64,000 nt of DNA. It comes from Bog-257 sp963834135 (lineage in GTDB: Bacteria > Acidobacteriota > Terriglobia > Terriglobales > Acidobacteriaceae). Shown here one piece after another: positions 7,331 through 16,861 of this stretch. The notes below the pieces were generated by a model. That model searched no databases and was not told where the DNA came from. It saw only the letters and a list, made by a program, of their open reading frames with translations. The DNA lies in assembly GCA_963834135.1 (NCBI GenBank), contig CAWIAN010000013.1, positions 248,001 through 312,000 of the forward strand. The letters are read 5' to 3'. Each line of letters begins with the position of its first letter. Positions within the stretch are counted from its first letter, which is position 1. A program made the position numbers and the translations under genes.

Positions 7331-10066
7331 GTGGCAATCAAACTCAAAGTACCTGATCGTCGGCCGATTCCTCGTGCGTCCAAGAGCAACTCGCGTCCCG
7401 AGGCCAAAAAGGCTCGCGTGCGCCATTTCTCGGTGCGCGATCCGCTGGTCAAGATATTCGTCATTGCCGTGGTTTGCGCAGGCATGGCTTTTATGGCCGT
7501 GTTTGCCTACTTCTACCTCAAGTACGAGCGCGTAGTCGATCGCCGCATGGCTGGCGGAATCTTCAGCAATGCAGCCAAGATTTATGCGCGGCCTTCGGTC
7601 GTCTCGGTAGGCGAGAAGTTGGAAGCCTCTGAGATCGCATCTCAGCTTCGCCGCGCTGGATATCTCGAAGGAGACAGCGAAAGCAGCTCCGCCATAGGAC
7701 ATTACAAGCTGACGCGCGGTGGCATCGAGATCATGCCCGGACCGCAATCGTTCCACGCCTCAAACACGGCGCAGATTCGCTTCAGTGGCGGCAAGATTTC
7801 GTCCATCCAGGAATCAGGCGATAACAGCAGCGAGCAGCTCCAGGCCTATGAGCTGGAGCCCGAGTTGGTGACCGCTCTCTTCGAAGGCCAGGATCGCACC
7901 AAACGCGAACTCATCAAGTTCGAGGACATTCCGCCGGTTCTGGTGAATGCGGTATTGGCGATCGAAGATCGGCGCTTCTTCCAGCATGGCGGTGTGAATT
8001 ACTTCCGGCTGATGGAAGCTGCGATTGTCGATGTGCGCGAAGGGCGCCATGGACAAGGCGGTTCGACGCTCACCATGCAGCTCTCGCGCGGCTTCTTCCT
8101 CAGTCCGGAAAAGACCATCAAGCGCAAGCTGACGGAGATGCTGATCGCCATCGAACTGGAGCAGAAATTCTCCAAGCAGCGCATCTTCCAGATGTATGCC
8201 AATGAGGTTTATCTGGGACAGCGCGGCTCGTTCACCATCAACGGCTTTGGCGAGGCCGCGCACGCGTACTTCAATAAGGACGTCAAGAATCTGACGCTGC
8301 CCGAAGCTGCTCTGCTGGCCGGAATGATTCAGCGGCCAAACTACCTTTCGCCGTACAAGTATCCCAAGCGCGCGCTGGAGCGCCGCAATCTGGTGCTCGA
8401 CTCGATGGTCGAAACCGGAGCGATCACTCGCGATGAAGCCGAGACTGCGAAAGCTGCGCCGCTGAAGCTGACCGCGCCGAACGTGGAAGCCAGCGATGCT
8501 CCCTACTTCGTCGACCTGGTGAAAGACCAGCTCTCGCCGCAGTTCAACGAGGAAGAGCTGAACAACCACGCGATGCGGATCTACACCACCATCGATCCTG
8601 ATCTTCAACGCGTCGCGGCTGAAGCCGTCGATATCGGCATGAAGGCGGTCGACGATCTGGTGGAGAAACGGCGCACGCACAAGACCAAGATTGGCACTGG
8701 CAAAGACGCCAAGACCGAGATCAAGGTTGAGACTGGTCCAATGCCGCAAGTCGCGCTGGTGGCGATTGATCCGCATACCGGAGAAGTGCTGGCGCTGGTT
8801 GGCGGGCGCAATTACGGTACGAGCCAGTTGAATCATGCCATCGCCAAGCGTCCTACAGGATCGATCTTCAAGCCGTTCGTTTACGCAGCAGCTGTCAACA
8901 CCGCAGTCACTGGACAGACCTTAACCGCAGGCGATGCCGATCCCGACACAGGAGTCGTGACGGAGAGCAGTGGCGTATTCACGCCCGCGAGCCTGATCGA
9001 CGATTCGCAGGTCAGCATCGCGAATGGCGACGATGTTTACGAGCCGCGGAACTATCACGAGACTTTCCATGGCGAAGTGACCGCGCGTTACGCGCTGGCT
9101 GAGTCGCTAAACAATGCGACTGTTCGTCTGGGTCAGCAAGTGGGCTTCGATAAGGTCGCTGCTTTGGCCAAAGCTGCGGGAATCTCCAGCGTGCGTCCGA
9201 CGCCCGCGATTGCGCTGGGCGCATATGATGCGACTCCGGTTGAAATGGCTGGCGCTTACACGGTATTCGCCAACGGTGGAACGCGGCTTCAGCCGTTGAT
9301 GGTGAAGTCGGTTCGCGACGCGCAAGGCAACATCCTTAACAACTACCACAGCGACGGCAGAGACGTCCTCGATCCGCGCGTGGCTTATGTCCTGACCACG
9401 ATGATGGAAGCGGTGATCAACAATGGCACTGGATATCCAGTGCGCGCGCGCGGTTTCCAGTCGCCTGCCGCGGGCAAAACAGGGACTTCGCACGACGCGT
9501 GGTTCGCTGGTTACACCAGCAATCTGTTGTGCATTGTTTGGGTTGGTAACGACGATTACACCGATATCAAGCTCGCGGGCGGCGCTGCAGCTGCTCCTAT
9601 TTGGGCTGAGTTCATGAAGCGAGCCGTCGCGCTACCGCAGTACTCGAAAGTTAGCGACTTCACTGCGCCTTCTGGTGTGGTCACGGTGCAACTGGACAGA
9701 GCCACGAATCTGATCGCAACTCCATCCTGCCCGGACGATTACGCAGTCGCCTTCATCGCAGGCACCGAGCCGAAGCAGACCTGCGATCAAGCAACTGGCG
9801 ACCATCGTGGATTCTTCACTAAGATCTTCGGTCTCGGATCGCCGCCAGTCGCGGCTCCGCCTCCGAACACGAACGGCCCTCCAGGTGTGCCCGGAAGTCC
9901 AGAGGCGCAAAACGGTCAAGGCGCTCAAACGGCTCAACAGCAGCAGAGCAAGAAGAAGAAGCACGGATTCTTCAGTCGCCTGTTCGGCAAAGGTGACAAT
10001 GGGGACGAAGAGCAAAATAGCGGGACGAATGCAGCACAAAATGGGAACAATTCTAACCCCAAATAG
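7331..10066 (+). CDS. mrcB: Class A penicillin-binding protein, PBP1B type (bifunctional transglycosylase/transpeptidase)
   Basis: A 911-residue protein with a GTG start that polymerises lipid II and cross-links peptidoglycan. Layout: a basic cytoplasmic tail (1-40), one membrane helix (about 42-66), a UB2H-like segment (about 70-150, with AKIYARPSVVSVGEKL and a later IEIMPG) as in E. coli PBP1B, then a GT51 domain with catalytic EDRRFFQHGG near 211 and GGSTLTMQL near 242. The transpeptidase domain has SIFK near 510, SLNN near 591 and KTGTS near 714. The C-terminal 90 residues are Pro/Gln/Asn-rich and Lys-rich low complexity. UB2H in E. coli binds the activator LpoB; the TPR gene directly downstream could have a related role (inference). 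No clear ribosome site precedes the GTG. Confidence 0.92.
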   Translation: MAIKLKVPDRRPIPRASKSNSRPEAKKARVRHFSVRDPLVKIFVIAVVCAGMAFMAVFAYFYLKYERVVDRRMAGGIFSNAAKIYARPSVVSVGEKLEASEIASQLRRAGYLEGDSESSSAIGHYKLTRGGIEIMPGPQSFHASNTAQIRFSGGKISSIQESGDNSSEQLQAYELEPELVTALFEGQDRTKRELIKFEDIPPVLVNAVLAIEDRRFFQHGGVNYFRLMEAAIVDVREGRHGQGGSTLTMQLSRGFFLSPEKTIKRKLTEMLIAIELEQKFSKQRIFQMYANEVYLGQRGSFTINGFGEAAHAYFNKDVKNLTLPEAALLAGMIQRPNYLSPYKYPKRALERRNLVLDSMVETGAITRDEAETAKAAPLKLTAPNVEASDAPYFVDLVKDQLSPQFNEEELNNHAMRIYTTIDPDLQRVAAEAVDIGMKAVDDLVEKRRTHKTKIGTGKDAKTEIKVETGPMPQVALVAIDPHTGEVLALVGGRNYGTSQLNHAIAKRPTGSIFKPFVYAAAVNTAVTGQTLTAGDADPDTGVVTESSGVFTPASLIDDSQVSIANGDDVYEPRNYHETFHGEVTARYALAESLNNATVRLGQQVGFDKVAALAKAAGISSVRPTPAIALGAYDATPVEMAGAYTVFANGGTRLQPLMVKSVRDAQGNILNNYHSDGRDVLDPRVAYVLTTMMEAVINNGTGYPVRARGFQSPAAGKTGTSHDAWFAGYTSNLLCIVWVGNDDYTDIKLAGGAAAAPIWAEFMKRAVALPQYSKVSDFTAPSGVVTVQLDRATNLIATPSCPDDYAVAFIAGTEPKQTCDQATGDHRGFFTKIFGLGSPPVAAPPPNTNGPPGVPGSPEAQNGQGAQTAQQQQSKKKKHGFFSRLFGKGDNGDEEQNSGTNAAQNGNNSNPK

Positions 10067-10147
10067 GTCTATTATTAGGCAGTAAAGGGCTCCTTCTGCG
10101 CCATTATTGCGTCAAGATGTGGGGTGCTCGGAGCTGGGAGGTTGGCC

Positions 10148-10975
10148 ATGGCTCGTCTCCGCCCGTGGGAATTTGTTGTACTTACTTGCTGCTTGGGTTT
10201 CGTTTTGCTCGCGTCCTGCTTCGTCTTTGCCCAAGAGGCACAAACCATTCCTGCTGTTCAGCCCGACTTACCGCCACAAGTTGTGCCGCATCCGGCTCCG
10301 GATAAGAGTGCTTCCGCCTCTGACCTCGAAGAGCAAGGCGATGAGTTGCGCGCCCAGAAGAGCTTCCTTGATTCGATTGACTTCTATCAGGCGGCGCTTG
10401 CCAAGCAGCCAACGGCTCTGCTGTGGAACAAAGAAGGCATGTCGTACCTGATGTTGCAGCGTCCTGACAAAGCGGCGAAATGCTTCGATCACGCCATCAG
10501 GGCCGACAAGCAAGCTCCCGAAGCTTACAACAACCGTGGTTATATCGAGCAGACGAAGAAGAAGTATGACAAGGCCATCAAGTACTACCTGAAAGCCGTG
10601 AAGTTACGTCCGACTGATGCCGTCTTCCAGTACAACATCGGCTCGGCGTATTTCAGCGAGCACGACTATGCCAAAGCTGCAGCAGCTTACAAGGCTGCCT
10701 TCGCACTGGACCCTAATATCTTCGACCGGGTTTCGCGCATCGGCGTGATGGCTCAAGCGACCTCGCCGGAAGATCGTGCTGCCTTCTCGTTTATGGTCGC
10801 TAAGATGTACGCCAGAGCAGGAGACGCAGATCACTCGCTGGAATATCTGCGCAAGGCGATGGAGAACGGCTACAAGCACATCAACGATGTGTACAAGGAC
10901 CAGGAGTTTGCAACGCTGCGGACCGACAAGCGCTTCGAGGAACTAATGGCCCAGCGGCCGCAGCCGATTCCGTGA
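10148..10975 (+). CDS. TPR-repeat protein, possible lipoprotein
   Basis: A 275-residue protein. The start at 10148 is preferred over an ATG eight codons upstream because GGGAGG sits six bases before it and the product begins with a hydrophobic signal (MARLRPWEFVVLTCCLGFVL). This ends in LASC, a good lipobox with Cys at 24, so it may be a lipoprotein; a signal peptidase I site after VFAQ is the alternative. Residues 65-195 hold three to four tetratricopeptide repeats (for example ALLWNKEGMSYLMLQRPDKA, AYNNRGYIEQTKKKYDKAI). It lies 81 bases after the PBP1B gene on the same strand and ends one base from the ftsZ stop codon on the opposite strand. Confidence 0.8.
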   Translation: MARLRPWEFVVLTCCLGFVLLASCFVFAQEAQTIPAVQPDLPPQVVPHPAPDKSASASDLEEQGDELRAQKSFLDSIDFYQAALAKQPTALLWNKEGMSYLMLQRPDKAAKCFDHAIRADKQAPEAYNNRGYIEQTKKKYDKAIKYYLKAVKLRPTDAVFQYNIGSAYFSEHDYAKAAAAYKAAFALDPNIFDRVSRIGVMAQATSPEDRAAFSFMVAKMYARAGDADHSLEYLRKAMENGYKHINDVYKDQEFATLRTDKRFEELMAQRPQPIP

Positions 10976-10976
10976 T

Positions 10977-12350
10977 CTAGCTTTCCGCCCGCTTCCGCAA
11001 GAACGCCGGGATTTCCAGATCGTCCGAGTTGTAGTTAAGGTCGACGCTGCTGCTTACCGTCTCAACCGGTTCAGTCACGACGTTCTGTCGCAGAAGTATC
11101 TCTTCCACTGGTTCGGCGTGCCGCACAATCTCGGATTCCTCATCAAGATTATCGGGAACATACGGCACGATCTGCTGATGTTCCTGAGGCGGTTCCAGAT
11201 CCACAGCTCTGATGGGACGCGGAGTCTTAGTCTCGCCGATCGGCTGTATCTCAGGCGCGACTTCGTAGGTCGCGTGAACGCTGGCGGAAACAGCGCGAGC
11301 GGTATTGTGCCGCACGGCCGCAGTTGCTTCCGAGTGTCCGCGCCGGCCTTGAACTTCCTTGAAGCCGGTCGCAATCACCGTGATCTTAACTTCGTCCTTC
11401 ATCTTCTCGTCGAGCACCGCGCCGAAGATAATATTGGCGTCTTCGTGGGCCGCACTCTGGATGATGCTGGAAGCTTCGTTTACCTCAGCGAGTCGCAGTG
11501 AGTTCGATCCCGTGATGTTGATGAGAATGCCTCGCGCGCCGTCGATGGCTCCGGCTTCGAGCAGCGGGGAAGCGATTGCCGCTTGCGCTGCCGCGGTCGC
11601 GCGGCCTTCGCCCTTGGCGGTCGCAGTGCCCATCACTGCATAACCCATTCCCGCCATGATCGTCTTAACGTCGGCGAAGTCACGGTTGATGATTCCAGGA
11701 ATTGTGATGATGTCGGAGATGCCTTGCACGGCTTGACGCAGAATGTCGTCAGCCACGCGGAAGGATTCGAAGAAGCCTGCGTCTTTGGCCACAGCCAACA
11801 GTTTCTCGTTTGGGATCACGACAGTCGTGTCCACGGAGTCGATGAGTTCCTGCAATCCGCGCTCTGCCTGGTTCAAGCGGCGCTTGCCTTCAAAGCCGAA
11901 CGGCTTCGTGACCACAGCGACCGTCAATGCGCCCATTTCGCTGGCCAGCGAGGCGATAATCGGCGCCGCGCCCGTTCCGGTTCCACCACCAAGACCTGTG
12001 GTGACGAATACCATGTCCGCACCTTCGAGTGCCTCGATGACCTTGTCAGCATCTTCCAGTGCAGCCTTGCGACCAACATCGGGGTTAGCGCCGGCGCCAA
12101 GGCCGTTCGTGAGCTTCACGCCGAGCTGAATCTTGACCGGAGCCTTCGAGCCCTTGAGCGCTTGCAGATCGGTGTTGGCGACCACAAACTCGACACCTTC
12201 CAGGTGCGACTCGATCATGCGATTCACGGCATTGCCGCCGCCGCCGCCAACTCCAATGACCTTGATCTTGGCGCTGTTCAGCAGTTCTTCGTTGAAGTGG
12301 ATGCGGATATCGCTTTCCGGCTGATTCTTGTCGTTGAAGTCTTCAATCAT
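10977..12350 (-). CDS. ftsZ: Cell division protein FtsZ
   Basis: Tubulin-like GTPase of 457 residues that forms the division ring. The start at 12350 (MIEDFNDKNQ) has GAGG five bases upstream; longer frames up to 12434 lack this. GTP-binding signatures are intact: KVIGVGGGGGNAVNRM near 28, the tubulin loop GGGTGTGAAP near 115, and the T7 loop NRDFADVKTIM. The C-terminal linker of about 110 residues is charged and Pro-rich, ending in DLEIPAFLRKR, the conserved tail that binds FtsA. It is the last gene of the division operon, 98 bases after ftsA. No intrinsic terminator is seen before the convergent TPR gene. Confidence 0.98.
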   Translation of the reverse strand: MIEDFNDKNQPESDIRIHFNEELLNSAKIKVIGVGGGGGNAVNRMIESHLEGVEFVVANTDLQALKGSKAPVKIQLGVKLTNGLGAGANPDVGRKAALEDADKVIEALEGADMVFVTTGLGGGTGTGAAPIIASLASEMGALTVAVVTKPFGFEGKRRLNQAERGLQELIDSVDTTVVIPNEKLLAVAKDAGFFESFRVADDILRQAVQGISDIITIPGIINRDFADVKTIMAGMGYAVMGTATAKGEGRATAAAQAAIASPLLEAGAIDGARGILINITGSNSLRLAEVNEASSIIQSAAHEDANIIFGAVLDEKMKDEVKITVIATGFKEVQGRRGHSEATAAVRHNTARAVSASVHATYEVAPEIQPIGETKTPRPIRAVDLEPPQEHQQIVPYVPDNLDEESEIVRHAEPVEEILLRQNVVTEPVETVSSSVDLNYNSDDLEIPAFLRKRAES

Positions 12351-12448
12351 CTCTACCTCAATGAGCGCTTTCGCGCACGGTTCATGCTGACTCGTTGCTT
12401 TTCGGTAGAGCACCGCGCAGCGGTCCCCGACCAAATCCTGCCGAACGC

Positions 12449-13669
12449 TTAGACGCCCTGCTTGGCAAACAGCGCCCTGATCTTCGCTCCCAGACTGCGG
12501 TCCAGGTTCATGCGAGCTTGTCGCGACCGATGTCCATATAAAACCATTCCGATCGCGGTGCCGAATTCGGGTTCCAGCAACTCGGAAGGCAGCTTGGCGA
12601 TCGGCACCGGATAACCTTGGCGAACCGGACGGCGAAGAATGTCTTCGGCTACTTCGAGCAGACCATTCAGCCGCGATCCGCCGCCGGTGAAGACCAGTCC
12701 AGCGCCCAGCAGTTCGTCCATTCCTGCGTGGCGCAGATGGTCACGCAGCATCTCCATCAGTTCGCGTCCGCGTGGCTCCAGGATTTCGCCCAGCATGCGC
12801 TGTTGCATCATCCGGGCAGGCCGATCTCCGACCGAGGGAACTTCAATCTCATTGCCTTCCGGAATGCGCGTGACGATAGCGCAGCCAAACATCTTCTTGA
12901 TGCTCTCGGCGTCGGGCAGCGGCGTCCGGAAGCCGACGCCCACATCGTTGGTGAAGTGGTCGCCGCCGATGGGAATCGCTCCGGTGTGAATCACCACGCC
13001 CTCGTAGTACACGATGAGATCGCTCGAGCCCGCGCCAATGTCGATCAGGCAGACGCCTAGTTCGCGCTCGTCGGTTTGCAGTACGGAATCAGCGCAAGCC
13101 AGAGCTTCGAAAACGGTGTCATCAACGTGAACGCCGGCGCGGTTCAGTGCGGTCACGACATTCTGGGTCGCGGTCGCGCTGGCGGTGACGATGTGGACCC
13201 GAACCTCGAGCTTGCGGCCCATCAGTCCGGCAGGATCGCGCACGCCGCCTTGACCGTCGAGGATGAATTCCTGTGGCAGCAGGTGAAGGGCTTCGCGGTC
13301 CTCGGGCATGTTGATGCTGCGCGCCTTGTCGACGGCCTGGCGAACGTCTTCGCGGCTGATCTCACGCGAACGCGAACCCAGACTGATTCCGCCGTGGCTG
13401 TTGATGCCGCGAACATGCGAACCGGCAACGCCGACGATGGCGTGTTCCACCGGCGCTTGCGCCATGTTCTCGGCCTCTTCCACCGCTTTCTTGATTGAGC
13501 CGACAGCCTTGTCGAGGTCGGCAACTACGCCTTTGCGCATGCCGCGCGAATCGGAAATGCCGTGCCCGCGATAACGCAAGGCATAGTCGTTCACCTCGGC
13601 GACGATAACGCACGTTTTGGCGCTACCAACGTCGACCACCGCAAGCAGGTTCTCTGTTTGGCTTCCCAT
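12449..13669 (-). CDS. ftsA: Cell division protein FtsA
   Basis: Actin-like ATPase of 406 residues that tethers FtsZ to the membrane. The phosphate-1 motif is DVGSAKTCVIVAEV (residues 13-26), followed by the SHS2 domain, phosphate-2 IDIGAGSSDLIVYYEG near 215 and the adenosine motif VFTGGGSRLNGL near 335. The C-terminus ends LGAKIRALFAKQGV, a short amphipathic helix expected to bind the membrane. The gene follows ftsQ with a 3-base gap, indicating translational coupling. Confidence 0.97.
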   Translation of the reverse strand: MGSQTENLLAVVDVGSAKTCVIVAEVNDYALRYRGHGISDSRGMRKGVVADLDKAVGSIKKAVEEAENMAQAPVEHAIVGVAGSHVRGINSHGGISLGSRSREISREDVRQAVDKARSINMPEDREALHLLPQEFILDGQGGVRDPAGLMGRKLEVRVHIVTASATATQNVVTALNRAGVHVDDTVFEALACADSVLQTDERELGVCLIDIGAGSSDLIVYYEGVVIHTGAIPIGGDHFTNDVGVGFRTPLPDAESIKKMFGCAIVTRIPEGNEIEVPSVGDRPARMMQQRMLGEILEPRGRELMEMLRDHLRHAGMDELLGAGLVFTGGGSRLNGLLEVAEDILRRPVRQGYPVPIAKLPSELLEPEFGTAIGMVLYGHRSRQARMNLDRSLGAKIRALFAKQGV

Positions 13670-13672
13670 CGT

Positions 13673-14725
13673 TTACGTGTGCTTCTTTACCTTGCCTGGC
13701 GTTTTCTTGTGCTCGGTCGGCGATTTTGCGTCCGGCCCGCTCGCGCTCCCGGCTTGTACCGTATTCGGCTTTGCTGTCTCTCTAGCCGAATCTGGATTGA
13801 CGATCACCTGATGGTCGTAACGCAGATCGACCGAGTCCAGCTTCTGGAACTGCGTGCGCCATTCCTGCACATGCGCGACATAAACCTGGAAGTGTTCCAG
13901 AAAATTCGAGGAACCGAGATGCACCAGTACAGCGCCATGCGGATCGGTTACGGTCGCGCGCACGTCATCAGGGTCCGATAAATCGACATCGCTGATGTCG
14001 GCCGAGTAATGCGCGCCACTGGAGTCGAGATCGTGCATGAAGCGATTGAAGATCTTCATGCGCGCAGCCCGCATTGAGAGTGGATCGTTGTCTGAAACGC
14101 CCACAATCACCGGAAAGGAATAACGTCCCTGGTTCGCGGGCATTTCCATAATCACGCCGTTCGGATCGATCATCTCGATGTGCGAATTGACCTCAACGAA
14201 GGCGACAGGCGTTCTCTCAGTGACCACGATCTTGATACGGTTCGGCAGCAGGCGCATCACGGCGGCCGATTGCACCCAGGGAATCTGCTCCAGCTGTTTC
14301 TTACGCTGTTCCAGCGGAACGAAGAAGATATTGCGGTCGATATCGCTCGCCATCACGTCCAGGATCTGCGAGCGCGCGACATTGTTCATGCCGGAGATGG
14401 TGATGTTGTCGCTGGAATCGAGGCGGAAGCGCCAGGACTGCGTGCCGTAGCGTTGGAGGCCGAGCCAGATCACTCCGATGACGAGTGCCGCTGCGGCAAT
14501 TTTCAGGATCAGACGAACGCGGCCTGCGGCATTGCGCGGTAACGCGCCACGACGTACGGGAACACGCTTCTGGCCGCGCAAAAATGGAGACTCGGCCTCT
14601 TCGTCGAGGTCGAGCATGCGCTGATCGAGAGGCGATTCATCGGCGCCCAACGAACGAGCATAAGGCTCGCGCGCCCGGCCTTCCAGTTCCTCGTCCGAGA
14701 TTACCGATGAGCTTTTCCGCGCCAT
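13673..14725 (-). CDS. ftsQ: Cell division protein FtsQ
   Basis: A 350-residue single-pass membrane protein of the divisome. It has a long cytoplasmic tail of about 75 residues, a membrane helix near 76-97 (LILKIAAAALVIGVIWLGL), then a POTRA domain beginning DNITISGMNNVARSQILDVM, and a beta domain with AVMRLLPNRIKIVVTERTPV, the most conserved FtsQ segment. The C-terminal 50 residues are Lys/Pro-rich and disordered-looking. In other bacteria murB and ddl often precede ftsQ; here a short uncharacterised gene does. Confidence 0.92.
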   Translation of the reverse strand: MARKSSSVISDEELEGRAREPYARSLGADESPLDQRMLDLDEEAESPFLRGQKRVPVRRGALPRNAAGRVRLILKIAAAALVIGVIWLGLQRYGTQSWRFRLDSSDNITISGMNNVARSQILDVMASDIDRNIFFVPLEQRKKQLEQIPWVQSAAVMRLLPNRIKIVVTERTPVAFVEVNSHIEMIDPNGVIMEMPANQGRYSFPVIVGVSDNDPLSMRAARMKIFNRFMHDLDSSGAHYSADISDVDLSDPDDVRATVTDPHGAVLVHLGSSNFLEHFQVYVAHVQEWRTQFQKLDSVDLRYDHQVIVNPDSARETAKPNTVQAGSASGPDAKSPTEHKKTPGKVKKHT

Positions 14726-14908
14726 GAAAACAGGGTCAAACGCCTGAAACTTCGGCGATTCGCCTCACTATAACTGTTTTCGATGGCGTTGCGGCAACGC
14801 TTTTGGCGCTAGATGTGCAGGCAGCAGAACATGAACCACAAAGGTAAACGGAGAACGCGCGAACCAGCTTTGTTGGAGCTTCGCAGGCCTGGAGCCGGAG
14901 GAAATCGG

Positions 14909-15445
14909 CTAGCTTTGGTCCTCCAAATACTTGCTTGAAAATTCATGCCACCGCGGTCCCAACCCAAAGCGGTGCAGCATGAGATGCAGCTTGTTGCGAT
15001 CGACGGCTTCGCTGTTCAGAAGGTTCAAGGCGAGAGTCAGGTCCTCGGGACGACCGGTTTGGAGGGCGATGCCGACCAGGTGTTCCGGTGTCATCACCCA
15101 GGTCTTCATTCCCTCGACTTCCTTCGGAACGGACTCGTTAAAGCCTTCGTGCTCGAGATCAGTGGCAAGCGCCAGGAATCTCGTCGGCCAAGTGGCAATC
15201 GTGACGAGGTCGCCTTCGACAGCGTCGCCACGCGCGCTGAAGTACTGGTAAATGGGAGCAAGCGATACGGCAGAGCTGGTGGTCTCGGAGGGCAACTTCA
15301 CATAGATTTCTGCTTCGAGGACAGCCGCGGGTTCGATGTAAAACGCAGCGCCTGCTGCTCCGGCAACAGCATATTGATCAATTACGCCATCGGCTTGCGC
15401 GCGGTTGATGGCGGTGAGCAAGTTTTTGAGCCCAGCTTTGCCCAT
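14909..15445 (-). CDS. Nucleotidyltransferase-like protein embedded in the division operon
   Basis: A 178-residue protein of uncertain function. Its start ATG shares one base with the TAA stop of murC (TAATG), so translation is coupled. The N-terminus resembles the minimal nucleotidyltransferase fold seen in AbiEii-like and related proteins: a helix, YAVAGAAGAAFYIEP in place of the usual GG-x-A motif, then LEAEIYVKL where catalytic members have D-[IV]-D. Only Glu replaces the first acid and Tyr the second, so catalysis is doubtful. Residues 110-178 are helical (MTPEHLVGIALQTGRPEDL, then LHLMLHRFGLG). No signal peptide or membrane segment. A 183-base gap separates it from ftsQ. It occupies the usual place of murB and ddl. 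Confidence 0.5.
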   Translation of the reverse strand: MGKAGLKNLLTAINRAQADGVIDQYAVAGAAGAAFYIEPAAVLEAEIYVKLPSETTSSAVSLAPIYQYFSARGDAVEGDLVTIATWPTRFLALATDLEHEGFNESVPKEVEGMKTWVMTPEHLVGIALQTGRPEDLTLALNLLNSEAVDRNKLHLMLHRFGLGPRWHEFSSKYLEDQS

Positions 15446-16851
15446 TAGCTCACGCTCTTAGCCGAGCGGGTTTCCAGAGCCTGCAAAACTTGCGGACCGA
15501 GCTGCCAAATGCTGCCCGCTCCGAGCGTCAGGATCATGTCTCCCGGCTTGGCCGCGCGCGCTGCCAGTTCGGTTGCTTCGGCGAAGGAAGCGACGTACAG
15601 TGCTTCCTGGCCGCCGCTTTCGGTGATGCGGTTGGCCAGCATCTCGCCCGTGATTCCCGGGATCTGCGGCTCGCTGGCCGCATAGATGTCGAGCACAAGC
15701 ACGGAATCGGCATCGCGAAACGCGGTCGCAAATTCATCGATCAGCAGTTGCGTCCGACTGTAGCGATGAGGTTGGAAGATCACGTGTACCTTTGCGAAGC
15801 CGCACTGCCGCGCCGCAGCCAGAGTAGCGCGAATCTCGGTAGGATGATGCCCGTAGTCGTCGATCACCGTGACACCCTCGGCGCTGCCGATCAGTTGGAA
15901 GCGGCGATCGACGCCGTTGAATCCTGCCAGGCCTTGCCGAATCTGCTCGACCGGAACATCGAGGCCGATGCCGACCGCGATTGCCGCAGTGGCGTTGCTG
16001 ACATTGTGCGCGCCGGGAACACGCAGCTCGAATTCGCCGAGATCCTGGCCACGATAGTTCACGCGGAAGCGGCTGAGCGCCGCGCTCTCGTTGCTGCGTC
16101 CGCATTGCAGGTGCGAGATGCGAAAATCCGAGTCCTCGCGCAAGCCGTAAGTAACGGTCCGGCGCTTCACGCCCGCGAGCAAGCGTCGCAGATCGTCGTT
16201 GTCATTGCAGGCGACGACCATGCCGTAGAAGGGAACCGCATCCATGAACTGCAGGAAGGTTCGCTCGACGTCTTCCATGTCGTGGTAACAGTCCATGTGC
16301 TCGCGATCGATGTTGGTGACTACCGAGAGGATCGGGGAGAGCTTGAGGAACGAGCGGTCGCTCTCGTCGGCCTCGGCGACCAGATAGTGCGATTTGCCGA
16401 GCCTCGCGTTGGAACCCATCGCGTCGACGCGTCCGCCGACCACCACAGTCGGATCAAGTCCGCCGGCAGCCATTACCGCTGCGACCATCGACGTGGTTGT
16501 CGTCTTTCCGTGCATGCCCGCGATCGCAATACCGTACTTCAGGCGCATCAACTCCGCCAGCATCTCAGCACGCTGGATGACCGGAATATGCTGCTCGTGG
16601 GCGGCAACGACTTCAGGATTGTCTCGATGGACAGCCGAACTGACGATCACGACCTCGGCCCCGGTGACGTTTTCACCGCGATGCCCTTCAGAGATGGCCG
16701 CGCCTAAGTTGGCTAGCCTGGCCGTGACTGCGGACTTCCGCAGGTCGGAACCTGAGACCTTGTATCCGAGGTTCAGCAGCACTTCGGCGATGCCGCTCAT
16801 GCCGATGCCGCCGATACCGACGAAATGGACGCGCTGAATCTTTGCAAACAT
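15445..16851 (-). CDS. murC: UDP-N-acetylmuramate--L-alanine ligase
   Basis: A 468-residue cytoplasmic ATP-dependent ligase that adds the first amino acid, L-Ala, to UDP-MurNAc. It has the N-terminal Rossmann motif VGIGGIGMSGIAEVL (11-25), the Mur ligase P-loop GMHGKTTTTSMVAAV near 113, the central EADESDRSF and NIDREHMDCY segments, and the C-terminal DDYGHHPTEI. These are the MurC-specific versions of the Mur family motifs. Length matches the family. It lies 10 bases after murG and overlaps the next gene by one base. Confidence 0.97.
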   Translation of the reverse strand: MFAKIQRVHFVGIGGIGMSGIAEVLLNLGYKVSGSDLRKSAVTARLANLGAAISEGHRGENVTGAEVVIVSSAVHRDNPEVVAAHEQHIPVIQRAEMLAELMRLKYGIAIAGMHGKTTTTSMVAAVMAAGGLDPTVVVGGRVDAMGSNARLGKSHYLVAEADESDRSFLKLSPILSVVTNIDREHMDCYHDMEDVERTFLQFMDAVPFYGMVVACNDNDDLRRLLAGVKRRTVTYGLREDSDFRISHLQCGRSNESAALSRFRVNYRGQDLGEFELRVPGAHNVSNATAAIAVGIGLDVPVEQIRQGLAGFNGVDRRFQLIGSAEGVTVIDDYGHHPTEIRATLAAARQCGFAKVHVIFQPHRYSRTQLLIDEFATAFRDADSVLVLDIYAASEPQIPGITGEMLANRITESGGQEALYVASFAEATELAARAAKPGDMILTLGAGSIWQLGPQVLQALETRSAKSVS

Positions 16852-16861
16852 GCAGAGAGGT

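Noticed and set aside
7814..8836. Minus-strand frame of 340 codons inside the PBP1B gene
   Set aside because: Antisense to intact catalytic motifs; not a plausible gene.
15490..16707. Long plus-strand frame (405 codons) across murC
   Set aside because: Exactly antisense to the conserved murC gene; no ribosome site or recognisable protein.
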